DNA from: Actinophytocola oryzae
Lineage (GTDB): Bacteria; Actinomycetota; Actinomycetes; Mycobacteriales; Pseudonocardiaceae
Length of the DNA: 64,000 nucleotides
Assembly: GCF_004364325.1 (NCBI RefSeq)
Contig: NZ_SOCP01000006.1
Location: 248,001-312,000 of the forward strand
Direction of reading: 5' to 3'
Position 1 is the stretch's first letter. The number at the start of each line of letters is the position of its first letter. A program made the position numbers and the translations under genes. Positions 1 to 8,076 of the stretch are shown here, in pieces. The notes below the pieces were generated by a model that searched no databases, was not told where the DNA came from, and saw only the letters and a list, made by a program, of their open reading frames with translations.

Positions 1-1493
1 GCCCATCCCCACACGAGCTGTGACCCGGGCTCCGGCTGGACCTTGTCGACCGTGCCCGCGGGCGACGCGGGGGTGCGGCCACCCTTCGGCGGCACCATCT
101 GCTTCACGCCGTCAAGATCAATGTGGTCACCCAGTTCGGGGCCGCCGCACCCGAGGGTGAAGCTGTCGTTGAACGGGTAGTGGCCGAGCGCCTCGAGCCG
201 CGGCACCAGCTGGTGACCGGCCGGGGGAAGTGCCCACCCGAACGCGTTGAGGTAGCCGGCACGCAACGCGACCGACTGCATCTCGTGGTCGGTGTCCTCG
301 GTCCGCACCTGGTCCGCGGTCGGCACGCCGAGCGCGAACCCGAGCACACCGGCGACGGCGAACCCGATGGCGAGCTTGCGCCAGTGCCGCGCGACGAACG
401 AGTGCAGGACCGTGCCCGCCATGACCAGCAGCGGCAGCGAGATCAGCACCGAGATGGACGTGTACCGGCTGTGCTGGCTGTAGTCGAGCCCGAAGTCGAT
501 GCGCGAGACGGCGATCATCGCGCCGCCGAAGAACGCGTGGCAGGCGAGGCCCCACCAGAACCGCAGCTCGGGGGTGCGCGAGGCCTTGACCGTGGCCAGG
601 GCGCCGTACGCGCCGAGGATGACCGCGCCCGCGAAGACCGCGACGCCGGTGTTGTCGGCGGCCCAGATGTGTCCGAAGACCGCGAACAGGCCGAAGATCG
701 CGGTGCCGATGTCGCTCTCGGTGCCCGATCCCGCGGCGTTGTGGTTGACCGACATCCAGCCGATCACGATCACCGCGCCGGTGACCAGCGGCAGGACCCG
801 CCGCCACATCGGCTCGCGCCGCATGATCGCGACCAGCGCGAGCGACGGCCAGATGGCGAACGAGGTGCCGTACGTGATGCTCCCCAGCAGGGCCATGCCC
901 CAGGCGGGCCACCACTTGCCCTTGACCCCGAACAGCAGCGCGCCGACGCAGATCAGGTTGGCCGTCAGCCAGGCGGCGCCGCTCATCGCGTGGGTGTAGT
1001 TGTGCAGGCCGTGCAGGCTGAAGATCAGTGCGGCGGACGCGAACACGATCGACGCGCGCACGACGACCGGCAGAGTCCTGGGGATCGCGTACCGGATCAG
1101 CAACACGGTCGCGACGGCGATGAGGATGTCCAGGTAGCCGAGGTACCGCTGGTTGCCGCCGAAGATGGTGGCGTCGCCGTAGTAGAGCAGCGACGGGATG
1201 GCGATCAGGTGCTCGTTGGAGGATACGAAGAGCCCGGGGACGTGGAGCGAGCCGTCCAGGTTCACGAACCGGACCAGTGCGTACCAGTAGTCGACGAAGT
1301 GCAGCTTCGGCGACTTCGAGACCTCGATGGCCATCGCGGCGACCGGGACGAGGGCCGCCAGCTCGATCAGGCGGGCGAGCCAGGTCGTCGTCGCGAACCG
1401 TCGCAGGCGCTCCGGCCAGGCTGTCTTCGGCGTGTCGGCGTGCTGGTCAGGCGCCGAATCCTCCGCCGAGTCCTTCGTCACCGTGCTCGTCAC
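1..1493 (-). CDS. Polytopic membrane protein, C-terminus beyond window
   Basis: About 497 residues are visible, and the reading frame stays open to the window edge, so the C-terminus is missing. The GTG start at 1493 is chosen because a GGAGGA ribosome site lies seven bases upstream and the ATG just before it runs into a stop. After a charged N-terminal tail of about 40 residues there are roughly ten hydrophobic segments separated by short Arg-rich loops, in the style of large actinobacterial integral membrane proteins of the GT-C glycosyltransferase type. I see no diagnostic catalytic motif, so the function is open. It lies 85 bp downstream of the AlgX-like gene on the same strand, which suggests a shared role in envelope polysaccharide synthesis or modification. 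Confidence 0.8.
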   Translation of the reverse strand, partial: MTSTVTKDSAEDSAPDQHADTPKTAWPERLRRFATTTWLARLIELAALVPVAAMAIEVSKSPKLHFVDYWYALVRFVNLDGSLHVPGLFVSSNEHLIAIPSLLYYGDATIFGGNQRYLGYLDILIAVATVLLIRYAIPRTLPVVVRASIVFASAALIFSLHGLHNYTHAMSGAAWLTANLICVGALLFGVKGKWWPAWGMALLGSITYGTSFAIWPSLALVAIMRREPMWRRVLPLVTGAVIVIGWMSVNHNAAGSGTESDIGTAIFGLFAVFGHIWAADNTGVAVFAGAVILGAYGALATVKASRTPELRFWWGLACHAFFGGAMIAVSRIDFGLDYSQHSRYTSISVLISLPLLVMAGTVLHSFVARHWRKLAIGFAVAGVLGFALGVPTADQVRTEDTDHEMQSVALRAGYLNAFGWALPPAGHQLVPRLEALGHYPFNDSFTLGCGGPELGDHIDLDGVKQMVPPKGGRTPASPAGTVDKVQPEPGSQLVWGW

Positions 1494-1578
1494 GTCACAT
1501 TCCTCCGCGCGATCGTTACGCCGAATACCATGTCAAAGTCCGGCGTGCGGGCGTCGCGCGGCCCCTTCACCTGGCGTT

Positions 1579-2907
1579 CTACCGGATCGGGTGCTTGGCC
1601 AGCTGTTGGCCCAGCTTGTCGAGGAAGCCCTGGTCAAGGAGGGCGACGGCGCCGGCCGCGACGTTACGCTCGACGACCTCCAGCACCACGACCTCACTGT
1701 CGGTGATGGTCCTGACCGTGTCGTCCGGCCGGTTCTCCGCGGCGCGGTAGTACTGGACGGTCAGGTCGGAGAACGCTGCGGGCAGGTAGCCGGACGCACC
1801 CACGAGGAACGAGTCGCCGAGCACGGCCGTCGGCGTGTTGATCATGCCGGTGAGCCGCTTCGAGCTGTAGGACTTCGCCGTGAGCAGGTCGGCGGTGTTC
1901 TTGCGGACCCGGTCGTACCGCCCGTCCGGCCGCAGCCGGTAGTTGGTGATCTTGTTCTCGCCCTTCTTGCCGATCAGCGGCGGCAGGTCCGCGACCCCGA
2001 CGGTCTGGTCTTTGCGCTGGATCTTCCACGTGTCCGCGACACCCGGCTCGACCTCGGTCGCGACCGCCTTGAGCATCTCGAGCGCGCCCTCGGAGGTCCA
2101 GTGGGTGTCCTGCGGGTAGTACACCGGCCGGTCGTACCGCTCGGCGGCCGACGCGAGACGCGGCCGCATGTCGACGGCGCCCGCGACGCTGATCGCCTGT
2201 TGCCACAGCTGGGGCGTGATGGGCCCGGCGCAGTCCTTGCCCGGGTAGCTGGCCGGCAGGTGCTCGGGCACCATCGTGGTCTTGTCCGGCACGACGACCA
2301 GCACGAACGTCCGGCCGGAGGACTCGATGACCTGCCGCAGCTTGGCGAGCTGTGCGACCGTCTCGGACAGCGGCTGGAGCGGCCGGCACTTGGAGAGCGC
2401 GTCGGAGCCGTAGTACAGCCAGTCGTCGGTGCCCTCGACGACCTGGCGGAACCCGGCCTGCTCGCTCTCGCCCGTCTGCCCCTCGGTGGGATCGGTCTGG
2501 TCCTGGGGAGTCTCGTCCTCCGAAGGGCTGCCGGGCAGTGGCCCGGTCGGCGCACCACCGCCACCCTGGTCGAACGGAGCAGGCTCACCGAAGAAGGTGC
2601 GGCTGATCCAGTCGGTGGTGTTCACGGCGCCACCGCGGAAGGGCAGGTTGTCGGTCGCCCAGTCGTCGAGCCCGGTGAACAGGCCCCAGCCGTCCGCGAA
2701 GGTGGGGAAGGAGGCGAGCTGGTGGTTCTCGATCTCGTCGGCACGCACGCCGACCACCCACATGAACGCCGGGGTCGCGAAGAAGACGAGCGCGCTGATC
2801 AGCGCGGTGAGCTGCCGTTTGCCGTGCCGGGGCCGGTGGAGCGAGTGCTCGCGGGGTAACCAGGCCTCGTGAACCGGTGGCAGATCGTTCGTCGGTCCGG
2901 CGGTCAC
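1579..2907 (-). CDS. AlgX/AlgJ-like SGNH-hydrolase-type protein
   Basis: 442 residues. Residues 1-32 are cytoplasmic, 33-54 form one membrane anchor, and the rest is extracytoplasmic. A Gly/Pro/Glu-rich linker (about 113-150) precedes an AlgX/AlgJ-type SGNH domain. The diagnostic signatures are DTHW at 267-270, which carries the Asp-His pair, and GDSF at 364-367, which carries the nucleophile Ser. Family members attach O-acetyl groups to exopolysaccharides such as alginate at the outer face of the membrane, usually with an MBOAT partner; no MBOAT gene is visible here. The adjacent membrane protein may be the polymer-handling partner. The polysaccharide itself cannot be told from sequence. Confidence 0.82.
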   Translation of the reverse strand: MTAGPTNDLPPVHEAWLPREHSLHRPRHGKRQLTALISALVFFATPAFMWVVGVRADEIENHQLASFPTFADGWGLFTGLDDWATDNLPFRGGAVNTTDWISRTFFGEPAPFDQGGGGAPTGPLPGSPSEDETPQDQTDPTEGQTGESEQAGFRQVVEGTDDWLYYGSDALSKCRPLQPLSETVAQLAKLRQVIESSGRTFVLVVVPDKTTMVPEHLPASYPGKDCAGPITPQLWQQAISVAGAVDMRPRLASAAERYDRPVYYPQDTHWTSEGALEMLKAVATEVEPGVADTWKIQRKDQTVGVADLPPLIGKKGENKITNYRLRPDGRYDRVRKNTADLLTAKSYSSKRLTGMINTPTAVLGDSFLVGASGYLPAAFSDLTVQYYRAAENRPDDTVRTITDSEVVVLEVVERNVAAGAVALLDQGFLDKLGQQLAKHPIR

Positions 2908-2920
2908 GCGTGCACGGTAG

Positions 2921-3229
2921 CTAATCCGAGGTTGGTTGGTCGTCAGGTTGGTCGAGCGCTTCCGCGATGGAGTTCTTCACCACAGTGGTCTTGTCCGTGG
3001 TGCCCACGATCTGCGTCATCTCGCCGGAGGGCGCCTCCCAGGCCGCGGACACGGGAATAGGCACCTTCTCCCTGCCTGTTTCCGGAGGTGGCGCAGGTTG
3101 CGTGTCGTCGGCCGCCTCCCGGTCCGCCTCGGCGAGGATCTGCTCGCTCCGGGTGCGGTACTGGGCGGTGGTCACCTCGCCGGACACCAGCTGGTCGCCG
3201 AGTTCCCGCAGCCGCTCCTGCCAACTCAT
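2921..3229 (-). CDS. Small SHOCT-like domain protein
   Basis: 102 residues if started at the ATG at 3229; an in-frame ATG six codons upstream lacks support. The N-terminal 35 residues (MSWQERLRELGDQLVSGEVT and following) resemble the short helical SHOCT-type oligomerisation motif, in which a leucine-rich helix is followed by G-x-[IV]-[TS]-x-x-[EQ]-Y/F. The remainder is Pro/Glu-rich and low complexity, ending in a conserved-looking TDKTTVVKNSI segment. There is no membrane segment or signal peptide. It lies 13 bp upstream of the AlgX-like gene, in the same direction, and is probably co-transcribed. Its function is not known. Confidence 0.7.
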   Translation of the reverse strand: MSWQERLRELGDQLVSGEVTTAQYRTRSEQILAEADREAADDTQPAPPPETGREKVPIPVSAAWEAPSGEMTQIVGTTDKTTVVKNSIAEALDQPDDQPTSD

Positions 3230-3276
3230 GTTTCCAGTTGGTACCACGGACCGCCGCGCTACGTAGAGTGGAGGCC

Positions 3277-3945
3277 ATGGTGCTGTTCGGACACGACAAG
3301 ACCCGCCCGGTGGACGCCGCGCACGCGCTCCCGGGGCGTGCGACGAGGATGCCGGTCCCGTCGGCGCACGCGGTGTTCACGGACCGTCCCATCGCCCCGC
3401 CGTTCCCGGACGGGCTGGAGGTGGCGGTCTTCGGCATGGGCTGCTTCTGGGGTGCGGAACGCCTGTTCTGGCGGACCGACGGCGTGTGGACCACGGCCGT
3501 CGGCTACGCGGGGGGCTACACGAAGAACCCGACGTACGAAGAGGTCTGCAGCGGCCGCACCGGCCACGCCGAGGTGGTCTTGGTGGCCTACGACCCGACG
3601 GTCGTCACGTACGAGGCACTGCTGAAGGTCTTCTGGGAGGAGCACGACCCCACCCAGGGCAACCGCCAGGGCAACGACGTGGGCACCCAGTACCGCTCGA
3701 CGCTGTACTACACGTCCGACGCCCAGAAGAAGACCGTCGAGGAGAGCCGGGCCTCCTACCAGGCAGCCCTGACCCGCGACGGCCACGGCGAGATCACCAC
3801 CGAGATCGCCCCCCTCGGCGAGTTCTACTACGCGGAGGACTACCACCAGCAGTACCTGTCCGACGCCAAGAACCCGAACGGCTACTGCGGCCTCGCGGGC
3901 ACCGGCGTCAGCTGCCCGATAGGCCTTGACGTCAAGGGCGCCTGA
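3277..3945 (+). CDS. msrA: Peptide-methionine (S)-S-oxide reductase MsrA
   Basis: 222 residues. MsrA reduces methionine S-sulfoxide in proteins back to methionine using thioredoxin or an equivalent thiol. The catalytic GCFWG motif is at 55-59 (Cys56), followed by the family motifs VGYAGG, GRTGHAE and FWEEHDPTQ. The C-terminal NGYCGLAG and SCP segments supply the resolving cysteines. The ATG at 3277 has a GTGGAGG ribosome site just upstream; longer in-frame starts would extend into the divergent gene. An N-terminal extension of about 45 residues is normal for the longer actinobacterial MsrA form. It is divergent from the SHOCT-like gene with 47 bp between the starts. Confidence 0.97.
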   Translation: MVLFGHDKTRPVDAAHALPGRATRMPVPSAHAVFTDRPIAPPFPDGLEVAVFGMGCFWGAERLFWRTDGVWTTAVGYAGGYTKNPTYEEVCSGRTGHAEVVLVAYDPTVVTYEALLKVFWEEHDPTQGNRQGNDVGTQYRSTLYYTSDAQKKTVEESRASYQAALTRDGHGEITTEIAPLGEFYYAEDYHQQYLSDAKNPNGYCGLAGTGVSCPIGLDVKGA

Positions 3946-3951
3946 CTAGAC

Positions 3952-3969
3952 CGTCTGACCGTCCAGACG
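3952..3969 (+). terminator. Short hairpin after msrA
   Basis: CGTCTG (3952-3957) and CAGACG (3964-3969) form a six-base-pair stem seven bases after the msrA stop codon, followed by CTTTG. This is a weak intrinsic-terminator candidate. Confidence 0.4.
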
Positions 3970-4097
3970 CTTTGACGAGCTGCCTGTGCCGACGTGCAGT
4001 GCTCGTCAAAGCGGGCCGTCGGTGGTTCGGGCGTGGGACGACCGGCTGGAGGTGGCTGTCACCGAGATCGCTGGCCGAGAGCCTCGTTACCCAGCGG

Positions 4098-4385
4098 ATG
4101 AGCTGGGTCGCGACACACCTACCTGTGGATGTCCTGAGCGGGCGCGTCGACGGCGCGGTGGTGATCTCGAACGACTCCGACCTGGGACTGCCGCTGAGAA
4201 CCGTGGGAGAGCACGTACCGCTCGGCGTCGTGAACCCCTCGACCGGCTATCTGGCGAGTGCGCTTCAGGGCCATCCTGACGAAGGCGTTGGTCGGCACTG
4301 GTGGCGTCAGCTGACCAAGGACGACTACACCGTGCACCAGTTGCCCGACCCCGCCGGAGGCGTCACCCGTCCCGTGGGCTGGTAG
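4098..4385 (+). pseudogene. Truncated NYN-domain (PIN-like RNase) gene remnant
   Basis: The reading frame encodes the C-terminal half of an actinobacterial NYN-domain protein: VATHLPVDVLSGRVDGAV, then the acidic ISNDSDL motif, then VNPSTGYLA, HWWRQLT and HQLPDPAGG. NYN domains are PIN-like nucleases whose active site needs an N-terminal Asp (usually in a DGFN-like motif) as well as the SNDSD aspartates. Here the N-terminal half is absent. Upstream codons in this frame give no recognisable sequence, and two overlapping frames carry only low-complexity Arg-rich translations. I read this as a 5'-deleted, inactive gene. Similar genes occur next to small HTH proteins in actinomycetes, as here. Confidence 0.65.
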
Positions 4386-4417
4386 TTCGAGTTGACCCCC
4401 ATAACGTTGAAGCACCC

Positions 4418-4442
4418 ACCCGGTTCCCTCGCGGAGCCGGGT
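4418..4442 (+). terminator. Intrinsic terminator after the NYN remnant
   Basis: A 10-bp stem (4418-4427 with 4433-4442, one G-T wobble) encloses a five-base loop and is followed by TTTCTGTTT. The hairpin plus U-rich tail is a classical rho-independent terminator. Its preservation downstream of a broken gene suggests recent decay. Confidence 0.7.
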
Positions 4443-4518
4443 TTTCTGTTTGCGCGGACCGTGCCGCGGCACGCTGAACGACCGACATTGCTGGCGTCGA
4501 AATTCCACCGATGGTGGG

Positions 4519-4764
4519 ATGTCCGCCATGACGTGGTTCATGGCGGCGGACGTGACCGAGGCGGACCTCGCGCGCTGGGATGCCGAGGACTCCGGCCGAC
4601 TCGTCCAGATCATGCGTGAGGAACGCGGCTGGACCCGCACCCGCCTGGCACAGCTCGCCGGCACGTCCCACGCCGAACTGGCCCGCTTCGAGATGGGCAG
4701 AACAGTTCCAGCACAGGCGATGCTGGTCCGCTACCTACACGCGATGGGCTACCGCTCGCACTAG
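4519..4764 (+). CDS. Small XRE-like helix-turn-helix protein
   Basis: 81 residues from the ATG at 4519; a second ATG at 4528 is equally possible. The C-terminal half, from LVQIMREERGWTRTRLAQL to the end, fits a helix-turn-helix of the Cro/C1 type: two helices with the pattern TRTRLAQLAGTSHAEL followed by the conserved ARFEMGRTVPA turn. Nothing else is present, so it is a minimal DNA-binding protein. The N-terminal 25 residues are acidic. It follows the NYN remnant by 133 bp and the terminator by 76 bp. The partner or target is unknown. Confidence 0.65.
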   Translation: MSAMTWFMAADVTEADLARWDAEDSGRLVQIMREERGWTRTRLAQLAGTSHAELARFEMGRTVPAQAMLVRYLHAMGYRSH

Positions 4765-4800
4765 CACCCACCAGCGATTTTGGCCGGTGAAGCCAGTATC

Positions 4801-4850
4801 GGGGGTCCGGGGGCGGAGCCCGCCGGGCGGGGTGCGGGGGTTGCACCCCC
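4801..4850 (-). repeat. GC-rich hairpin pair downstream of tRNA-Gly
   Basis: Two adjacent inverted repeats: CCGGGGGC/GCCCGCCGG around 4808-4826 with one bulge, and GGGGGT (4836-4841) with ACCCCC (4845-4850). Sequences of this pattern (GGGGGTCCGGGGGCGGAGCCC, then GGGGTTGCACCCCC) recur between actinomycete genes. Here they lie 58 bp beyond the 3' end of the tRNA and could end its transcript. Confidence 0.5.
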
Positions 4851-4907
4851 ACAGAACATGGCGAGAGACCCGGTGAGCGTCCTCCGCGAACAGGGGAGCC
4901 CAGAACG

Positions 4908-4980
4908 AGCGGACGACGAGATTCGAACTCGCGACCCTCACCTTGGCAAGGTGATGCGCTACCAGCTGCGCCACGTCCGC
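4908..4980 (-). tRNA. tRNA-Gly (anticodon GCC)
   Basis: Read on the minus strand, a 73-nt cloverleaf fits. The acceptor stem GCGGACG pairs with CGTCCGC, the D-arm contains GGCGCAGCTGGTAGC, the anticodon stem CACCT/AGGTG encloses TTGCCAA (anticodon GCC), and the T-arm contains GTTCGAATC. The discriminator base is T, and CCA is not encoded. GCC reads GGC and GGT, the major glycine codons in this high-GC genome. Confidence 0.95.
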
Positions 4981-5021
4981 ATTGCGCGATGAGTCTAGCG
5001 GATGCGAGCCGAGAACGTTCA

Positions 5022-5063
5022 GTGAGGGCCCGTTAGCCCAATGGGTTACACCTAACGGCTCAC
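5022..5063. repeat. Inverted repeat upstream of sigma-factor gene
   Basis: CCGTTAG (5030-5036) pairs with CTAACGG (5052-5058), and GTGAG (5022-5026) extends it with CTCAC (5059-5063) across a three-base bulge. The loop holds CCCAATGGG. It lies 40 bp past the tRNA 5' end and 100 bp before the sigma gene, and may be an operator or bidirectional terminator. The left arm resembles a tRNA D-arm, but no tRNA can be completed. Confidence 0.45.
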
Positions 5064-5164
5064 GCCGATAGTCGGTATCGTCTTCACGTTCTTAACGTTT
5101 GCCGTGCACGTGAAACCGGTTGTGGCATGTTGGCCACATCCCGTGGCGGTCGGGAGGAGGTGGC

Positions 5165-6559
5165 GTGACCAGCGAGGCTGTCGAGGCCCCTGGAGACGGG
5201 GACAGAACGCTGCTCGAGCGGCTTCGTGCCGGCGAGGACGCGGCGTTCGGTGAGCTCTTCTCCAGGCACTCAGCCGCCGTGTTGCGGCTCGCACTCAGCA
5301 TGACCACCGACCGGTCGGAGGCCGACGATCTCACGGCCGAGGCCTTCTTCCGTGTGCTGCAGGCGATCCGCCGCGGCGCCGGGCCCGTGGACAACGTCCG
5401 CGGCTACCTGCTGATCGTCGTCCGGCGTGTGGCGTGGGAGTGGAGCATGCGCCGACGCGACGTGCCCGTCTCCGACGAGGAGCTGACCTTCCGCGCCCCG
5501 TCGAACCCCGACACCTCGGGCCAGTTCACCGAACGCAACCTCATCCGCCGCGCGTTCACCAGCCTCCCGGAGCGCTGGCGCAACGTGCTCTGGAAGATGG
5601 AGGTCGAGGGCGAGCGACCGGCGGCCGTGGCCACGAACTTCGGCCTCAGCCCCAACGCGACGGCCGCGCTCGCCCGCCGCGCGAGACAGGGCCTTCGTGC
5701 CGCCTACCTGCAGGCCCACCTGACCGCCGAGCGCAGCGCCACCGGCTGCCGGTCCGTGCTCGAGAAGCTCGGCGCCTACACCGCGGGCACGACCTCGGGC
5801 ATCGAACGCCGCCGGATCCTCGCCCACCTCTCGACCTGCGCCAGCTGCACCGCCATGCACGCGGAGCTGCGCGACGTCTTCTCCGGCCTGCGTCCGCACA
5901 ACGGCGTCACAGCGGTCCCGGTGGTCGCGGCGGCAGGCTGGCAGCTCGGCGCGTCGCTCAAGGCGTTCCTCGCCAGCACCAAGTTCCAGGCCGGCCTCGC
6001 GGCGACGTCCGCGGCGGCGATCGGCGTGCTCGGCTTCGTCTTCACACCGTGGGGCGTCGACAGGTCCGCACCTGTCGACCTCGCGGGCAAGCGGGCCATC
6101 GAGATGCACGTGGACGCGCCGCGGGCCGACCCCCTGGACCCCGTCGACGTGCGGGAGAGTTCGCTGGACGACACCATCGACCACGCCGCCGAGGAGCCCG
6201 ACGCGCCCGACCCGGCGGCACCGGGGACCTCGACGACCTCGACGACGACCACCACCGTGCCTGCGGTCGTGCCCGAGAGGGTTCCGTCACAGACGTCCGC
6301 CGACGCGACCTCGGTCGTAGCCAGGGACGAGGACGCGGCGACCGACGCGGAGACCTTCGACGTGGAGTCTCCGATCGTGTACGGCGAGACGACGACCGAG
6401 ACCTACACGCAGGAGTACGAGGACTACACGCTCGTGCAGGAGACCACCACGGTCAAGCAGGTCAACTCCCTCGACCAGACCCGGACGACGACCACGAGCA
6501 CCCGCTACACCAAGCCGAAGACCCCCCGGACACAGAGCGCCACCACACCAACCACCTGA
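5165..6559 (+). CDS. ECF-like sigma-70 factor with fused zinc-finger anti-sigma-type domain
   Basis: 464 residues from the GTG at 5165, which has GGGAGGAGG four bases upstream; an in-frame ATG 45 bp earlier is rejected for that reason. Sigma region 2 occupies about 15-90 (ADDLTAEAFFRVLQAIRR) and region 4 about 130-190 (SLPERWRNVLWKMEVEGERP, then an ARRARQGLRAAYL helix). A ZAS-type zinc motif H-x3-C-x2-C (His221, Cys225, Cys228) follows, then a hydrophobic stretch at about 276-293 and a long Thr/Glu-rich C-terminal tail that would lie outside the membrane. The layout suggests a sigma factor that carries its own redox- or membrane-responsive control domain. The signal sensed is unknown. Confidence 0.88.
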   Translation: MTSEAVEAPGDGDRTLLERLRAGEDAAFGELFSRHSAAVLRLALSMTTDRSEADDLTAEAFFRVLQAIRRGAGPVDNVRGYLLIVVRRVAWEWSMRRRDVPVSDEELTFRAPSNPDTSGQFTERNLIRRAFTSLPERWRNVLWKMEVEGERPAAVATNFGLSPNATAALARRARQGLRAAYLQAHLTAERSATGCRSVLEKLGAYTAGTTSGIERRRILAHLSTCASCTAMHAELRDVFSGLRPHNGVTAVPVVAAAGWQLGASLKAFLASTKFQAGLAATSAAAIGVLGFVFTPWGVDRSAPVDLAGKRAIEMHVDAPRADPLDPVDVRESSLDDTIDHAAEEPDAPDPAAPGTSTTSTTTTTVPAVVPERVPSQTSADATSVVARDEDAATDAETFDVESPIVYGETTTETYTQEYEDYTLVQETTTVKQVNSLDQTRTTTTSTRYTKPKTPRTQSATTPTT

Positions 6560-6636
6560 CCGGCGCCTGACAAGGGCTGCCCGATACGTCATCATTGGAA
6601 GTTGATGTTGCCTGGCCGTCCCCGGAGGCAGTCGCG

Positions 6637-7092
6637 ATGATGGAGCGCACTGTGCGTGGTCGTGACGACCGCGTATGGACCCTGCGTAGTCAGATGGAAT
6701 GGCGTCAGCCGGCCACCGCCGACGACTTCGAACACGACGTGAGTGTGGGTAACGCGTCCGCGTTCGTCCTGTTGGCGTTGATCATCGTGCTCGCCATCAC
6801 GCTGATCTCGACGATCCCGGAGGACGTGGTCGCGCCGTGGAGCGGCCGGATGCTGTGGCTCGGGCTGCTGATCGTGCTCGCGATCCTGTTCTTCCCGGTC
6901 CGCTGGGCGCTGCGCAGGCCGTGGACCGTGGTCGCGGAGACCGGCGACAACGGCGAGGGCGAGCCCACCGAGCGCTGGACCGGCCAGGTGCGGGGCGCGC
7001 TCACCGCGCGCCAGCAGATCAACCGGGTGGCCAAGAGCATCCAGGTGGACTCCCAGCCCGACCTGGAAGGCCCGTTCCAGCCCGTGGCGTAA
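6637..7092 (+). CDS. Two-helix membrane protein of unknown function
   Basis: 151 residues from the ATG at 6637, which has GGAGG eight bases upstream (6624-6628); an in-frame TTG at 6595 is less likely. The N-terminal 45 residues are charged, two membrane helices span about 46-65 (ALIIVLAITLIS) and 74-92 (LWLGLLIVLAILFF), and a hydrophilic C-terminal domain of about 55 residues includes TARQQINRVAKSIQVDSQPD. No enzyme motif is visible. It lies 77 bp after the sigma-factor gene and 27 bp before the glycosylase gene, in the same direction, so co-transcription with fpg is plausible. Confidence 0.75.
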   Translation: MMERTVRGRDDRVWTLRSQMEWRQPATADDFEHDVSVGNASAFVLLALIIVLAITLISTIPEDVVAPWSGRMLWLGLLIVLAILFFPVRWALRRPWTVVAETGDNGEGEPTERWTGQVRGALTARQQINRVAKSIQVDSQPDLEGPFQPVA

Positions 7093-7119
7093 CCGCGGGA
7101 ATCGGGCAAGACTGGGGCC

Positions 7120-7983
7120 GTGCCAGAACTACCCGAGGTGGAGGCGCTCGCCCAGCACATCCGTGAGCACGGTGTCGGTCGCACCGTGGCGCGGGTCGAC
7201 GTCGCCTCCCTTTCCGTGCTGAAGACCGTGCGCCCGCCGTGGACCGAGCTGCACGGCAAGCAGGTGACCGGCGCAGGCCGGCACGGCAAGTTCCTCGACC
7301 TCGACGTCGAGGGCCTGCACCTGATCATCCACCTGGCCAGGGCGGGCTGGCTGCGCTGGGCGGACACGCTGTCGATGGTGCCGCCGAAGCCGGGCAAGGG
7401 GCCGCTGGCGTTCCGGGTGCACCTCGGCCCGCCCGGTCAGGGACCCGGCTTCGACCTGACGGAGGCGGGCACGAAGAAGGGCCTCGCGGTCTGGATCGTC
7501 GAGGACCCCAAGGAGGTGCCGGGCATCGCGGCCCTCGGTCCCGACGCGCTCGCGGTGACCCGCGACGAGTTCGCCCAGGTCATGTCCGGCCATACCGAGC
7601 GGTTGAAGAACGCGCTGACCACGCAGAAGATCCTCGCCGGCGTCGGCAACGCCTACTCCGACGAGATCCTCCACATGGCGAAGCTCTCCCCGTTCGCGAC
7701 CGCGGGCAAGCTGACCGACGTGCAACTGGACCGCCTCTACGAGTCGCTCCGCGAGATCCTGACCAGCGCGGTCGAGCGCTCGGTCGGCCAGCACGCCGCT
7801 CGGCTGAAGGGCGAGAAGCGCTCCGGCCTGCGGGTACACGGTCGCACCGGCATGCCGTGCCCGGTCTGCGGGGACACCGTGCGTGAGGTGTCGTTCGCGG
7901 ACAAGGCGTTCCAGTACTGCGCGACGTGCCAGACGGGTGGCAAGCCGCTCGCCGATCGCCGGATGTCGAGACTGCTCAAGTGA
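7120..7983 (+). CDS. Fpg/Nei-family DNA glycosylase
   Basis: 287 residues. This base-excision repair enzyme removes oxidised bases and cleaves the abasic site by beta/delta elimination. The mature N-terminus Pro2-Glu3 (MPELPEVE) is the Schiff-base nucleophile and acid, GRHGKF supplies the conserved N-lobe Lys, and the helix-two-turn-helix contains ILAGVGNAYSDEIL. A C-terminal zinc finger has Cys247, Cys250, Cys267 and Cys270. The extended PELPEVEALAQHI start and the family length favour an Fpg/MutM-like member, but actinobacteria carry several Fpg and Nei paralogues and the substrate cannot be fixed from sequence. The start codon is GTG. Confidence 0.93.
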   Translation: MPELPEVEALAQHIREHGVGRTVARVDVASLSVLKTVRPPWTELHGKQVTGAGRHGKFLDLDVEGLHLIIHLARAGWLRWADTLSMVPPKPGKGPLAFRVHLGPPGQGPGFDLTEAGTKKGLAVWIVEDPKEVPGIAALGPDALAVTRDEFAQVMSGHTERLKNALTTQKILAGVGNAYSDEILHMAKLSPFATAGKLTDVQLDRLYESLREILTSAVERSVGQHAARLKGEKRSGLRVHGRTGMPCPVCGDTVREVSFADKAFQYCATCQTGGKPLADRRMSRLLK

Positions 7984-8007
7984 GCCCGCAACCGCTACGG
8001 TGATCTT

Positions 8008-8076
8008 GTGCGGGGCAGCGAGCACGTCACCCTCCCTTGCCACAGAGGTGGCGGTAGCCGGAGCATTGACGGGTGA
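8008..8076 (+). CDS. Possible leader peptide upstream of LytS-like kinase
   Basis: A 22-codon frame begins at a GTG at 8008. Six bases before it is TACGGT (7996-8001), the spacing expected for leaderless translation in actinobacteria. Its TGA stop (8074-8076) overlaps the kinase GTG start (8073-8075) as GTGA, which would allow translational coupling. The peptide (VRGSEHVTLPCHRGGG...) resembles nothing known. Expression is inference. Confidence 0.3.
   Translation: MRGSEHVTLPCHRGGGSRSIDG

Noticed and set aside
123..1706. Long plus-strand open frame of 527 codons
   Set aside because: It lies opposite the membrane protein gene; its translation is Arg/Glu/Asp-rich low-complexity sequence typical of the antisense of high-GC genes.
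5021..5063. tRNA-like D-arm sequence (TTAGCCCAATGGGTTA)
   Set aside because: The following bases do not form an anticodon arm or T-arm; the region is better described as an inverted repeat.
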